Shown here: piece after piece, positions 1 through 8,104 of the stretch | Layout: each line of letters opens with the position of its first letter | Numbering within the stretch: position 1 is the first letter of the stretch | DNA from: Paraburkholderia silvatlantica | GTDB lineage: Bacteria > Pseudomonadota > Gammaproteobacteria > Burkholderiales > Burkholderiaceae | Direction: 5' to 3' | Assembly: GCF_003096715.1 (NCBI RefSeq) | Contig: NZ_QEOL01000005.1 | Location: 1-64,000 of the forward strand | Length of the DNA: 64,000 nucleotides | The notes under the pieces: generated by a model | Databases searched by the model: none | Seen by the model: the letters and a program-made list of their open reading frames with translations, nothing else | Told to the model about the DNA's origin: nothing | Position numbers and translations under genes: made by a program

Positions 1-94
1 TCATCAGCGGGAACGCCACGAAGTCCCAGCGATTGGGCAGCACGCGCCACGCCGAGGCGTTGGCCGTGCGGTTCAGGTTGAAGCTGAACTCCAT
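1..94 (-). CDS. N-terminus of a probable ABC transporter permease (cut by window start)
   Basis: About 31 codons are visible, starting MEFSFNLNRTANASAWRV and running off the window. The start is well supported: GGAGG lies seven bases upstream of the ATG. A short charged N-terminus followed by a hydrophobic turn (WDFVAFPLM) suggests a membrane protein, and the opening resembles the start of NitT/TauT-type permeases of Burkholderia as I recall them. The fragment is too short to prove the family. Its ATG overlaps the stop of a 33-codon ORF (TAATG), so the two are probably translationally coupled. Confidence 0.4.
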   Translation of the reverse strand, partial: MEFSFNLNRTANASAWRVLPNRWDFVAFPLM

Positions 95-195
95 TAGCGG
101 CCTCCGTTAGCAAGTACAGGCGTGAGCACGAGCACGCCGGCGCAGGCGCGCGCTGCGCGGCGGGTCGTTCGCAATGTGTGGTTGAACTGGTTCAT
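94..195 (-). CDS. 33-residue small ORF coupled to the downstream transporter gene
   Basis: The ORF starts MNQFNHTLRTTRRAAR and then has a short hydrophobic stretch (GVLVLTPVLA). Its TAA stop shares a base with the ATG of the next gene (TAATG), the usual geometry of translational coupling. No strong ribosome binding site is seen before its own ATG. It could be a leader peptide, a small membrane peptide or chance. I do not recognise it. Confidence 0.3.
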   Translation of the reverse strand: MNQFNHTLRTTRRAARACAGVLVLTPVLANGGR

Positions 196-300
196 GTCGA
201 AGCACCGGCTTTGGGTTATTGCGCGAATCCCTCGCGCGCCGCGTACGGCCGGCCGGGCCGGCTGGGCATACGCGCGGGGATCCGTTACTGCTTGTCTGGT

Positions 301-480
301 TCAGACCCGAAACACGCGCGCTCGCAGGTCTCGCCAGCGCGCGGCGAGTCGCGATTTCCGGCAGGGCGGCGGGGCGCTCGCGCGCTCACGCGCGCCGAGC
401 ACATCGGGATGGAGGGTGTGCTGCATTTGCTGCATTTGCTGCAGTTGCGACAGGTGCGGCAAAAGAAGGCCGAAGTTCAT
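301..480 (-). CDS. 59-residue small hypothetical protein
   Basis: The ATG is preceded by AGGAG at good spacing. The N-terminus (MNFGLLLPHLSQLQQ) is followed by a QQMQQM repeat that comes from a short direct repeat in the DNA (CTGCATTTG twice). The C-terminal half is arginine and alanine rich and looks like random high-GC coding. It sits upstream of the 33-codon ORF and the permease start on the same strand. No function is recognised. Confidence 0.25.
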   Translation of the reverse strand: MNFGLLLPHLSQLQQMQQMQHTLHPDVLGARERASAPPPCRKSRLAARWRDLRARVFRV

Positions 481-1354
481 ACTGGTTCTCCTGGCGTCGC
501 GGGGGACGCGTCGGGGAGGAAAGCCAGCAGACCCGGCAGAGCGCAATCTTTCAGCGCGCGGCGGCTCGCGTCTGCCCGCTTTCCTCAGTGCAATTCGAAA
601 GGAAGCGGCATAACGGATAACTGTCACTATCAGACATCGGAACTCCTTATCGTCACGGCGGCCGACCCCAGGGGCTTGCATCGAGCCGGCGGCTCGAACG
701 CGAAGCGGCTTCAAGAGCCTCGAGGCGCGCAAGTGTCGATCCGCGCGTCGCGCTCGAGGGCGCAACGAACGAACCGTGCCGCAAGCGCGCATCGATCAGG
801 GCGGGCTTACGGCGCGATGTCGGCCATCCGCGGCGCTTGATACGGTCAGAGCGCTGCGGCGTCGGTCGACGCTATTCAAGAGTGCACGAGGATTTACTGC
901 TGGACGCGCACCATCTGCCTGGCTGGCAAGACGGCGGCTGAAAGAAAGGGAGCGCGGACGTCCTGCCGGTCAGGCAGCGAAACTATTCGAAGATCGACAA
1001 CTGCTACTGTCCAAGGCGTCAGCCCCTTTTGTTAAGACGGGCGAATTTTAGGCGCGCCACCTGTCCTAAGTCAACACGATTCGCGTCCCGCGTCAAATCT
1101 CGTGCCAATGTCGCCACAACAACCGCTGGCGGCCCGCGTCGGGCTCGCCCGAGGTTCGTCCGGCGCGTCCCGGGCTCGACCGGAGCGGCGATGCATTTTT
1201 GGGGATGCATCGCCTGCGGCCTACCGTCCACCGCCTCGATCCGGCTCGTCTCTCAAAGAGGGATCGTTCACTTCACCATACTGCCTGTTACCCACTGCCT
1301 CTGTGCGGCGGTTATCGAAGCTGGCCGCAAAGTGCGTACCTGGCGTGCCTCGCG
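481..1354. other. Intergenic stretch without a recognisable gene
   Basis: Open frames exist on both strands but are arginine/alanine-rich high-GC shadows without convincing starts. The only clear structure is the inverted repeat at 1188-1213. Promoters for the leftward genes probably lie in the less GC-rich part around 600-660. Confidence 0.5.
1188..1213. repeat. Perfect 9-bp inverted repeat (GCGATGCAT / ATGCATCGC)
   Basis: Two perfect 9-bp arms flank an 8-base loop TTTTGGGG. Each arm contains the palindrome ATGCAT. It lies about 140 bp beyond the stop of the leftward gene at 1355, so it could be its terminator, but no clear T-run follows on that strand; a protein binding site is the alternative. 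Confidence 0.4.
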
Positions 1355-1816
1355 TCAGGCGCTCTTGCGCAAGGCCTGCTGGCTGGTTTCGCCGGCGCCC
1401 ATGCGCTCGAGCCGCTCGCTCGCCTCGGTCAGCGCCCACAGCGGCGCGCCTTGCAACTGCCGGTCGTACACGTTCACGAGCTGCGCAACCGCCTCGAAGC
1501 CCGCTTCGTCCAACTGCCAGCCGCCGCCCGTGTTGCCGCGCTCGAAGCAGGCGATCAGCGCGGCGTCGGCCGCTCGCACCTGTTCCGGTTCGAGCACGCC
1601 ATATCCAGCCTCCGCAATCGATTGCGCGAGCACGTGAGCATGGAGCAAGGCGCGTGCGTCGTCGCCGGTGCCGCCGCGGCGCAGCGCGGCGAGCGCGAGA
1701 TGCACCTGCAGCGCCAGCTCATTGGCGACCGCGCGCGGGATCGGCAGCAACATCGACTTGCTGCGCCGGGGGCGACCGGTTTGCGAGCGCTGCGAAAAAG
1801 GGATGGTCCTGACCAT
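1355..1816 (-). CDS. Conserved hypothetical protein of Burkholderiaceae
   Basis: The protein has 153 residues from the ATG at 1816 (MVRTIPFSQRSQTGRPRR). An in-frame ATG at 1915 would add 33 residues including a CxxC. The N-terminus is basic with an RPRRSKS run; the rest is alanine- and leucine-rich and predicted helical (LALQVHLALAALRRG; AADAALIACFERG; VYDRQLQ). I recall near relatives in Burkholderia carrying an uninformative Fis-family label, but I see no clear helix-turn-helix. It may bind nucleic acid through the basic N-terminus; this is a guess. Confidence 0.6.
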   Translation of the reverse strand: MVRTIPFSQRSQTGRPRRSKSMLLPIPRAVANELALQVHLALAALRRGGTGDDARALLHAHVLAQSIAEAGYGVLEPEQVRAADAALIACFERGNTGGGWQLDEAGFEAVAQLVNVYDRQLQGAPLWALTEASERLERMGAGETSQQALRKSA

Positions 1817-1963
1817 GGAAGGGCAAGTAAGAGTCTGTTCCGTGCAATAACGGCACGGCGCGCCGAAGGTTAAGCGCCGCTCCTCAAATCGAATGTAACG
1901 ATCAGTGACTGACATGCGCCGCGCATCGCCTGACGGACGGGCAACAGGTTGACCGTGGCCGCC

Positions 1964-2428
1964 TCAGCGCGGTTCGCGCTCGCCTGCGCCCTCTGCGCGC
2001 CGCGCGGCCTTGAACGCCTCGATGTGAGCGATGGCCTGCTCGCACTGCTCGAGGCTCAGGAGATGGATCGACGGATTGGGCAGGTCGAAGCCCAGTTCTT
2101 CCCCTAGCCAGCGGATGGCCTTGCCGCGCGCCTCGAAGGCGTTGACCTTGTCGCGCCGCATCTTCGCGGCCACCAGCGGTTCGAGCGCGTCGTGCAGGCG
2201 GCTCTTCGCGTCGCGCAGGGCGGCGTTGGCAAGCCGGCCGAGCGGCACGTTGCGCGTGCTGCGCGCGGGCACGCCGATCCACGCCTCACAGGGCGTGCAG
2301 ACCCAGAGCGGGCCGTGATCGTCGCGATACGGGTAGGCCTCGTCGGCGAAGCGCGCGAGCACCGCTTTCGCGCCGCAGTAGTCGCACAGCGGCTGCGGCA
2401 GCGCCTTGACGGGGCGGCCTACGCGCAT
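1964..2428 (-). CDS. DUF3268 zinc-finger-containing protein
   Basis: This 154-residue protein carries the DUF3268 pattern near its start: CDYCGAKAVL (CxxC), then GPLWVCTPCEAWIG (second CxxC), then PLGRLANAALRDAKSRLHDALEPL. The four cysteines should bind one zinc. The C-terminal half has a basic helix (KMRRDKVNAFEARGKAIRWL) and a segment about the size of a helical domain. The biochemical role of the family is unknown; small zinc ribbons of this type often bind nucleic acid. It lies 147 bp downstream of the gene ending at 1355 in the same orientation, order reversed in transcription. Confidence 0.75.
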   Translation of the reverse strand: MRVGRPVKALPQPLCDYCGAKAVLARFADEAYPYRDDHGPLWVCTPCEAWIGVPARSTRNVPLGRLANAALRDAKSRLHDALEPLVAAKMRRDKVNAFEARGKAIRWLGEELGFDLPNPSIHLLSLEQCEQAIAHIEAFKAARRAEGAGEREPR

Positions 2429-2600
2429 GCGGCGCTCCCCGGGGCGATGGTCGATGGATGCATGACTTGAAGGGTGGGTGAGAATAACGGTGGTCCGCCG
2501 CTACGAACGGGCCCTGGAGAAAGGATAACGGCAAACCCCGGCGCACGGCATTTGACGGCACGGCCGCTGCAGGCGGGCCGCGCGCGCGATCCGCGCGCGA

Positions 2601-3869
2601 TCAGTTCGCGCTGGCGATGGCGTGCGCCTCTTCGCGCTCGAGCGAACGCGTGTCGCGCAGGGCAGGAAAGAGCCGCATCCACAGCAGCGCGACGCAGATC
2701 GTCGCCACGCCGCCCACGAGCACGGCGCGCTGCGCGCCCCACCAGCCCGCCGTGAGCCCCGATTCGAACTCGCCAAGCTGGTTCGAGGTGCCGATGAAAA
2801 GCGAATTGACCGCGCTCACGCGGCCGAGCTTTTCGTCGGGCGTGCGCAGCTGCACGAGCGACGTGCGCACGACCACGCTCACCACGTCCGAAGCACCCAA
2901 TACAGCCAGCGCCATGAGCGACACGCCGATGTTGTGCGAAAGCCCGAACGCGATCGTCGCGCAGCCGAATACGATCACACCGCCGAACATCGCGAGACCC
3001 GGCCGGCGCCGCAGCGGGAAGTGCGCGAGCCAGATCGAGCCTGCCAGCGCGCCCGTGGCCGTCGCCGAGCGCAAGAGACCGAGCGCGATGGGGCCGGCGT
3101 GCAGGATGTCGCGGGCGAACACGGGCAAGAGCGCCGTCGCGCCGCCGAACAGCACCGCGAACAGATCGAGCGACAGCGCGCCGAGAATGACGGGCTGCGA
3201 ACGAATGAACGCGATGCCCGAAAACACCGATTCGATTGTGACGGGCACGCGCGCGGGCGGTTTGGCGCGCAGCGGGATCGTGCCAGAGAGCGTGGCCGCC
3301 GCCGCGAACGCGAGCGAGCAGGCGGCGTAGGCTGGCGTCGCGCCGATGCCGTACAGCAGGCCGCCCAGCGCCGGGCCGACGATGTTCGCAGTCTGGTTCG
3401 CCGAGGTCGACCACGCGGTCGCGTTCGGCAGCTGCGCACGCGGCACGACGCCCGGCAGCAAGGACGAAATGGCCGGCGACTCGAACGCGCGAGCCGCGCC
3501 CACGCACGCGGCAAGCGCGTAGATGAGCGGCGCGCTCAGCCAGCCGCCGGCCGTGCCGACCGCGAAGGTCAGCGCGGCGGCGCACTCGATGAGCTGGCAG
3601 ACGGATGCGATGCGTCTGCGGTCATACCGGTCCGCCACGTGACCGACGACGAGCGTGAGGCAGAACATCGGCAGGAACTGCGCGAGGCCGACGAGACCGA
3701 GCGCGAACGCGCTATGCGTGAGCGCGTAGATGTGCCAGCCCATGGCGACCGCGAGCATCTGGAACGCGAGCGACGACAGCACGCGCGCGCCATAGAAGCG
3801 CTGGAAACCGCGATTGCGCGAAAGGCTGGGCGGGTCGTCGGACGCCGCCTGCGGAGAAGATGTGGTCAT
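2601..3869 (-). CDS. MFS transporter (EntS/MFS_3-like)
   Basis: The protein is 422 residues from the ATG at 3869, with about 12 hydrophobic segments. Family hallmarks include GHVADRYDRRRI between TM2 and TM3 (about residue 80) and the N-terminal RNRGFQRFYGARVLSSLAFQM typical of the MFS_3 group that includes the enterobactin exporter EntS; many of these are drug or siderophore effluxers. A longer frame runs to 4028, but those residues do not look like MFS sequence. It is transcribed divergently from the DUF2325 gene, and the ModE-like box at 4027-4054 lies in the shared upstream region. The substrate cannot be told from sequence. Confidence 0.8.
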   Translation of the reverse strand: MTTSSPQAASDDPPSLSRNRGFQRFYGARVLSSLAFQMLAVAMGWHIYALTHSAFALGLVGLAQFLPMFCLTLVVGHVADRYDRRRIASVCQLIECAAALTFAVGTAGGWLSAPLIYALAACVGAARAFESPAISSLLPGVVPRAQLPNATAWSTSANQTANIVGPALGGLLYGIGATPAYAACSLAFAAAATLSGTIPLRAKPPARVPVTIESVFSGIAFIRSQPVILGALSLDLFAVLFGGATALLPVFARDILHAGPIALGLLRSATATGALAGSIWLAHFPLRRRPGLAMFGGVIVFGCATIAFGLSHNIGVSLMALAVLGASDVVSVVVRTSLVQLRTPDEKLGRVSAVNSLFIGTSNQLGEFESGLTAGWWGAQRAVLVGGVATICVALLWMRLFPALRDTRSLEREEAHAIASAN

Positions 3870-4026
3870 TGAACAGCGGGAAAAAGCGAAAAATCGGGTG
3901 CGCGCGCAACCAGCAACAAGCAAGCCGCAAAGTGGCAATTTTAGTTCATGCTGCGTGGCGCCACAGGAACACGGGGGGCCGCGCGATTCGCGCGATCGAT
4001 GCGCCCTCTCTGACCGCCATCCGACC

Positions 4027-4054
4027 ATCGTTATATTCCATGGTATATTGCGCT
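4027..4054. promoter_or_regulatory. Probable ModE-binding site upstream of the DUF2325 gene
   Basis: The left half ATCGTTATATT, six bases, and the right half TATATTGCGCT match the ModE consensus (ATCGNTATATA, six bases, TATATAACGAT) at 9 of 10 and 8 of 11 positions. It sits about 90 bp before the DUF2325 start and about 160 bp before the divergent MFS start. A modE gene lies 1.5 kb away and a second match lies before modA. Confidence 0.6.
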
Positions 4055-4141
4055 ATCGGCGCGCGGCCAGCCAGGGTCGAGGCACTGTGGCCGCACGCGC
4101 CCATGCACAGCCCCGCGTTCCGCAGTGGATCAGAGGTCATC

Positions 4142-5461
4142 ATGCACGCACCGCCGTTCCGCCTCGCCCGCACGCCGGGCGGCTCATCTGCCGAAGAGAC
4201 CACGCTGCGCGTCCGGGCGAGCGCAGACTGCTGCGGCCCTTCGCAAGCCGAACTCGCCCGCGCGCGGCAACGTACGCGCCTCGTCGATCTCGACGCCCAT
4301 CTGCACTGCTCGATCATCGGCACCTGCCTGAGCACGCACGAGCTGCGCAAGCTCGTCCCGAAATTTACCCGGCTCGACGCCCAGCGCGCGAGCGATCTCG
4401 AGATCCACCACGCCGCGGTCGAACTGGCGGTAGAAGGCGGCGCGGGCGGCAAGGCACTGCAAAAGGCCCTCGACACGCGCTATGCAGGCGCGGTGCGCCG
4501 TTTCGCCGGCGCGCGCGACACGCCAGCCGTGCTCGCGCTCTGGAACGAAGCGCTCGCGAACGGCGACATCCCGCCCGCATACTGGGCGGTGATGACACAT
4601 CCGGCCACGACAATGGAAGTGCGCCAGGCCGCGTTCGGCGAGCTGCACATGCTCTCGCACCTCGTTGGCGCGGCCAACCGCGCGGACTTGCGCCGCCTCG
4701 TGGCGCTGGAAGCGGAAAACGCCGAACTCCGGGCCAAAATCGAGCGCCAGCAGGCGCGCCTGCACGGGATGAGCCGTGAGCGCGATGCCGCGCGCAACGC
4801 CCTCGATGCGCAATCCGCGCAGCGGGTGGCGCAGCGCGAGACAACGCCGCAGCACGCGCAGCTCGAAGCGCTGCAGGAAGCGCTCGCGGCACGCGACGCG
4901 CGGGTCGCGCTGCACACGAGCCGCCGCGAAATCGCGGAGCAGCGCGCGAATGCCGATGCCGCCGCGCTCCACACGCTGCGCGCGCAGCTCGACGAAGCTC
5001 ACGCGCTGATCGACGTCTTACGCGCCGAAGTCCACGCGATGGAGCAGACCACGCAAGCGCACGACGATCCGCAGGCCCAACGCGCGCTTCCCGACGATGC
5101 GCTCAAGGGGCGCCGGATCGTCTACGTGGGTGGCCGGCCGGGTTCGAATCACGCGCTCAGGCGGTGGATAGAGTCGGCGGGAGGCGAGCTGATCCTGCAC
5201 GACGGCGGCGTGGAGGAGCGCAAGGGCCTGCTCGCCGCGGCGCTCGCCAATGCGGACCTTGCGGTGTTTCCCGTGGACTGCATCGACCATGATTCGATGA
5301 GCACGCTCAAGCGCGTATGCGAACGGCACCAGGTCACGTGGCACCCATTGCGCACGGCGAGTCTTGCCAGCTTCGTCGAGCTGATGATGCGGCTACATGC
5401 GAACGCGACGCCCACGCTCGCGGCGGTGCCCGTCTCGCGTTTCTGCCTGCGCCACGGCTAG
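4142..5461 (+). CDS. DUF2325 domain protein with central coiled coil
   Basis: The protein has 439 residues from the ATG at 4142. Residues about 50-180 form a helical N-terminal domain (SIIGTCLSTHELRKLV and similar). Residues about 185-300 are a long charged coiled coil (LRRLVALEAENAELRAKI). The last 100 residues are the DUF2325 domain: GRRIVYVGGRPGSN, GGVEERKGLL, then FPVDCIDHDSMSTLKRVC with two cysteines and two histidines nearby that could hold a metal. The biochemical role of DUF2325 is unknown. A ModE-like box lies upstream and the molybdate genes lie just downstream, which suggests a role in molybdate response. The protein has no signal peptide and should be cytoplasmic. Confidence 0.8.
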   Translation: MHAPPFRLARTPGGSSAEETTLRVRASADCCGPSQAELARARQRTRLVDLDAHLHCSIIGTCLSTHELRKLVPKFTRLDAQRASDLEIHHAAVELAVEGGAGGKALQKALDTRYAGAVRRFAGARDTPAVLALWNEALANGDIPPAYWAVMTHPATTMEVRQAAFGELHMLSHLVGAANRADLRRLVALEAENAELRAKIERQQARLHGMSRERDAARNALDAQSAQRVAQRETTPQHAQLEALQEALAARDARVALHTSRREIAEQRANADAAALHTLRAQLDEAHALIDVLRAEVHAMEQTTQAHDDPQAQRALPDDALKGRRIVYVGGRPGSNHALRRWIESAGGELILHDGGVEERKGLLAAALANADLAVFPVDCIDHDSMSTLKRVCERHQVTWHPLRTASLASFVELMMRLHANATPTLAAVPVSRFCLRHG

Positions 5462-5495
5462 GCGCCTGGACGTTGGCGGCAGTGCGCCGCCCCCG

Positions 5496-5524
5496 CGTCA
5501 CGTCACGTCACGTCACGTCACGTC
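5496..5524. repeat. CGTCA pentanucleotide tandem repeat (five copies plus partial)
   Basis: Five exact CGTCA units plus CGTC occupy the gap between the converging DUF2325 and modE genes. The modE stop codon lies inside the last full unit. Such a short tandem repeat is prone to slippage, but copy changes would not alter modE because its stop is read first. Confidence 0.8.
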
Positions 5525-5931
5525 TTCACAAGTTTGACGAGCGCTTCGATCTCGGCCTCGCAGACCGCCGCGGCGCGCGCCTCGATGCTGCGATACAGGC
5601 GCACGATCTCCTCGCCCACGGGCGTGAGCATGCTGCCGCCGCCGCTCTGCCCGCCATGCTCCGAAACCGTGGCCGGCGACGCCAGCGCGCGGTTGAGTTC
5701 ATCCATCAGCAGCCACGCGCGGCGGTACGACATGTTCAGGCTGCGCGCCGCAGCCGAGATCGAGCCATGCTCGCGAACCGCTTCGAGCAGGGACACCTTG
5801 CCTGGCCCGAGCGCGATCGTGCCGTCCTGGATGATGCGCATGCGAAAACGCACGTCGGGTCGGGCCGGTTTCTGCGCCTGTGCGGGCGCGGGAGCGTCTG
5901 CGCGCGGCTGATCGTTGGGGGACTTGGTCAT
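5518..5931 (-). CDS. modE: ModE-type molybdate regulator, DNA-binding domain only
   Basis: This 137-residue protein matches the N-terminal winged helix-turn-helix of ModE (VSLLEAVREHGSISAAARSLNMSYRRAW, split here as LLEAVREHGSISAAARSL and NMSYRRAWLLMDELN), with the usual GGxxGGGxxLTPxGEEIVRLYR wing. Classical ModE has two C-terminal molybdate-binding Mop domains; here they are absent and a separate two-Mop protein is encoded at 6609-7037 in the same operon. ModE represses molybdate transport and activates some Mo-enzyme genes in other bacteria. An in-frame ATG at 5943 would add four residues; no clear ribosome site decides. It ends the mop-nifQ-modE operon. Confidence 0.85.
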   Translation of the reverse strand: MTKSPNDQPRADAPAPAQAQKPARPDVRFRMRIIQDGTIALGPGKVSLLEAVREHGSISAAARSLNMSYRRAWLLMDELNRALASPATVSEHGGQSGGGSMLTPVGEEIVRLYRSIEARAAAVCEAEIEALVKLVKT

Positions 5932-5980
5932 GCGCGCAAGCATACACGATGCGTGCGGCGCGCCATTCCCCTCCGGATGG

Positions 5981-6598
5981 CTAATGGCCGGCGGGAAAGC
6001 AGAAGCCGAAGTCCTCGCAGCCGGGGCAGCCGGGAGCCGGGCCCGGCGTAGCGCCCGACGCCAGAGCGAGTTCGCGCGCCAGCAGCTTCTTCCAGCGCAA
6101 ACCTTCCACGTTGCGCGCCACGAGCTCGGGAAAGAAACGCTCCAGCATGCCTGTCACGTCATCGCGGCCACGCAGGCCGAGATCGCGCCACAGATGATCG
6201 GGGCGCAGGCACGCGTGGGCAATGATCGCGGCAAGGCAACATACGTCGCCGGGGTCGGCTTGCGGCGCGGCAAGCCCAACGAGAAAGCCATGCATTGCCG
6301 TGGCAAATGCAGCATGCGACGCATTCGCCATCACGTGCGTGCGCGGCGCTTCACTCGTCACCGTACACACGAAGTGCCGCGCACCGAGCGCGTCGATCTG
6401 CGCGCGCGTCAAACCGAGCAAAGGCAATTCGCCGCGCACCTCGCGCGCCGCGACGAGCCGCGCGAAGAGCCACGCGTCAAGCGTGCGCGGCACTTCCGGC
6501 GCCCCCGTCAGGGCGTCGCAGCGCGCTGCGGCCAACGCATCGACATCGCACGGCGGCGCCGCACCGGAGTCCTGACTGCCCTGAGTCACTGCGCTCAC
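5981..6598 (-). CDS. nifQ: NifQ-like molybdenum-donor protein
   Basis: The 205-residue protein aligns with NifQ, which carries a Mo-Fe-S cluster and donates molybdenum for FeMo-cofactor assembly. The family shows a C-terminal run C-x4-C-x2-C-x5-C after RWKKLL. Here RWKKLLARELAL is present and is followed by GCPGCEDFGFCF, giving C-x2-C-x5-C; the first cysteine of the canonical four is a glycine. Two other cysteines occur mid-protein (GDVCCLAAIIAHAC). It starts 10 bp after mop and ends 37 bp before modE. No nitrogenase genes are in the window, so a role in general Mo handling is possible. Confidence 0.75.
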   Translation of the reverse strand: MSAVTQGSQDSGAAPPCDVDALAAARCDALTGAPEVPRTLDAWLFARLVAAREVRGELPLLGLTRAQIDALGARHFVCTVTSEAPRTHVMANASHAAFATAMHGFLVGLAAPQADPGDVCCLAAIIAHACLRPDHLWRDLGLRGRDDVTGMLERFFPELVARNVEGLRWKKLLARELALASGATPGPAPGCPGCEDFGFCFPAGH

Positions 6599-6608
6599 TC
6601 GCCGCGCA

Positions 6609-7037
6609 TCAACCGTCTACGCCGACGATCACGCTCGATGCCTTGAAGAGCGCCGCAGCCGGCTTGCCCGCCGCGAGGCCGAGACGATCGACGCTGTCGT
6701 TCGTCACGATGGCCGCGATCTGCGCGCCGCCCGGGGCCGCGAGCACGACTTCCGCATTCACGGCGCCCTTCGTGACCGACGCAACCGTGCCCGCCACGAC
6801 ATTGCGCGTGGACACCTTGCTGGCGTCGCCATCGACCATGAGGATCACCGACGATGCCTTCACGAGCGCGAAGGCCGGCTTGCCGGCGGTAAGCCCCAGT
6901 GAAGCGGCGCTGCCATGCGTGATGATCGCGACGATCTCGAGACCGCCGTCGGCGCGCAGCGTGACTTCGTCGTTGACAGCACCAGCCTTGACCGCGCTGA
7001 TCTGGCCGGAGAAATGGTTACGGGCGCTGGTACGCAT
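6609..7037 (-). CDS. Molybdate-binding Mop protein with two TOBE/Mop domains
   Basis: From the ATG at 7037 the 142-residue protein consists of two repeated Mop (molbindin) domains of about 68 residues: each has a SxRNxxxGxI/V opening (TSARNHFSGQI and VSTRNVVAGTV), a EVTLRADGG or EVVLAAPGG centre, and a closing KASSVI. Such proteins bind molybdate in the cytoplasm as a store or buffer. It is first in the mop-nifQ-modE operon and divergent from modA. It may also supply the molybdate-sensing function that the truncated ModE lacks; this is inference. Confidence 0.85.
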   Translation of the reverse strand: MRTSARNHFSGQISAVKAGAVNDEVTLRADGGLEIVAIITHGSAASLGLTAGKPAFALVKASSVILMVDGDASKVSTRNVVAGTVASVTKGAVNAEVVLAAPGGAQIAAIVTNDSVDRLGLAAGKPAAALFKASSVIVGVDG

Positions 7038-7169
7038 GACGGCCTCCACAATTGAACAGAACATTGAGCCGGGAAAAACTGTACTCACAGTTTAGCCGTG
7101 TCAGTGTGACGCGCACGGGCACGGATCGCCAAAATGGCCATTTGAATCAGCACATGGATACAGCAGTCC

Positions 7170-7197
7170 ATCGTAATATATGGGCCTTTATAACGCA
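7170..7197. promoter_or_regulatory. Probable ModE-binding site in the mop/modA divergent region
   Basis: ATCGTAATATA, six bases, TTTATAACGCA matches the ModE consensus at 9 of 10 and 8 of 11 positions. It ends 13 bp before the modA ATG and lies 133 bp from the mop start, so a bound repressor would sit over the modA leader. Confidence 0.7.
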
Positions 7198-7210
7198 CGG
7201 GGTATCGAAC

Positions 7211-8104
7211 ATGTTTATCCGCAAGCTGGTGGCCTCAGTCGTCGTGATGAGCGGTGTGATGGGTGCCATGGGCGCAAGCGCGAACGCTTTCGCCGACGAA
7301 TCCGATGTCAACGTGCTTTATGCAGGCTCGCTCGTGAACCTCATGGAAAAGAGCGTGGGCCCCGCGTTCGAAAAGGAAACGGGCCTGCATTTCAAGGGCT
7401 ACGCGGCAGGCTCGAACAAGATTGCCAATGAAATCAAGGGCAAGCTGCGCCGCGGCGATGTGTTCATCAGCGCGAGCCCGAAGGTCAACGCGAGTCTCAT
7501 GGGCGAGGCCAACGGCAATCACGTGACGTGGTACGTGAATTTCGCCGAATCGCCGCTCCTGATCGGCTACAACCCGAAGAGCCGCTTCGCCGCCGATTTC
7601 AAGACGAAGAAGTGGGATCAGGTGCTGCAGGAACCGGGCATCCGCCTTGGCCGTACCGACCCGAAGCTCGACCCCAAGGGCGCCTTCACCGTCGAACTCA
7701 TGACGAAGGCCGCGCAGGCGTACAACCAGCCTGATCTCGTCGAGAAGACGCTCGGCGCGCCGGAAAATCCCGAGCAGGTGCTGCCGGAAGAAACGCTCGT
7801 CGGCCGTCTGCAGTCGGGTCAGCTCGACGCGGGCTTCTTCTATTCGACCGAAACGTCGGATCTGAAGATTCCGGCGATCCACCCCGCGCCCGAACTGAAG
7901 ATCAAGGCGAACTACACGCTCACGATTCTCAACGACGCCCCCAACAGCGCCGGCGCCGCGCGCTTCGTGAACTTCCTGCTCTCGGCGCAAGGCCGCAAGC
8001 TGCTCGCCGAGCACGGCGTGGATGTGACGAGGCCTGCCGTCAACGGTCAGACCCAGGCGATCCCGCCGTCGGTGCAAGCCGTGATCGACGCCGCACAGCA
8101 ATGA
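7211..8104 (+). CDS. modA: Periplasmic molybdate/tungstate-binding protein (ModA/WtpA-like)
   Basis: The protein has 297 residues from the ATG at 7211, beginning with a Sec signal peptide (FIRKLVASVVVMSGVMGAMG, likely cut after ANAFA). The mature part opens VNVLYAGSLVNLMEKSVGP and continues FKGYAAGSNKIANEIKGKL and GDVFISASPKVN, the pattern of the ABC oxyanion-binding class; the AGSL start is closer to WtpA-type than to E. coli ModA. A frame extending to 7052 lacks a signal-like start. Its stop overlaps modBC (ATGA). The ModE-like box lies directly upstream. Confidence 0.85.
   Translation: MFIRKLVASVVVMSGVMGAMGASANAFADESDVNVLYAGSLVNLMEKSVGPAFEKETGLHFKGYAAGSNKIANEIKGKLRRGDVFISASPKVNASLMGEANGNHVTWYVNFAESPLLIGYNPKSRFAADFKTKKWDQVLQEPGIRLGRTDPKLDPKGAFTVELMTKAAQAYNQPDLVEKTLGAPENPEQVLPEETLVGRLQSGQLDAGFFYSTETSDLKIPAIHPAPELKIKANYTLTILNDAPNSAGAARFVNFLLSAQGRKLLAEHGVDVTRPAVNGQTQAIPPSVQAVIDAAQQ

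Noticed and set aside
2477..2494. Another iteron-like copy (GGTGAGAATAACGGTGG)
   Set aside because: The first half fits but the CGGGAG end is missing; probably chance.
2622..3872. 416-codon frame on the plus strand opposite the MFS gene
   Set aside because: Arginine-rich shadow of the MFS gene in a high-GC genome; no domain and no start signal.
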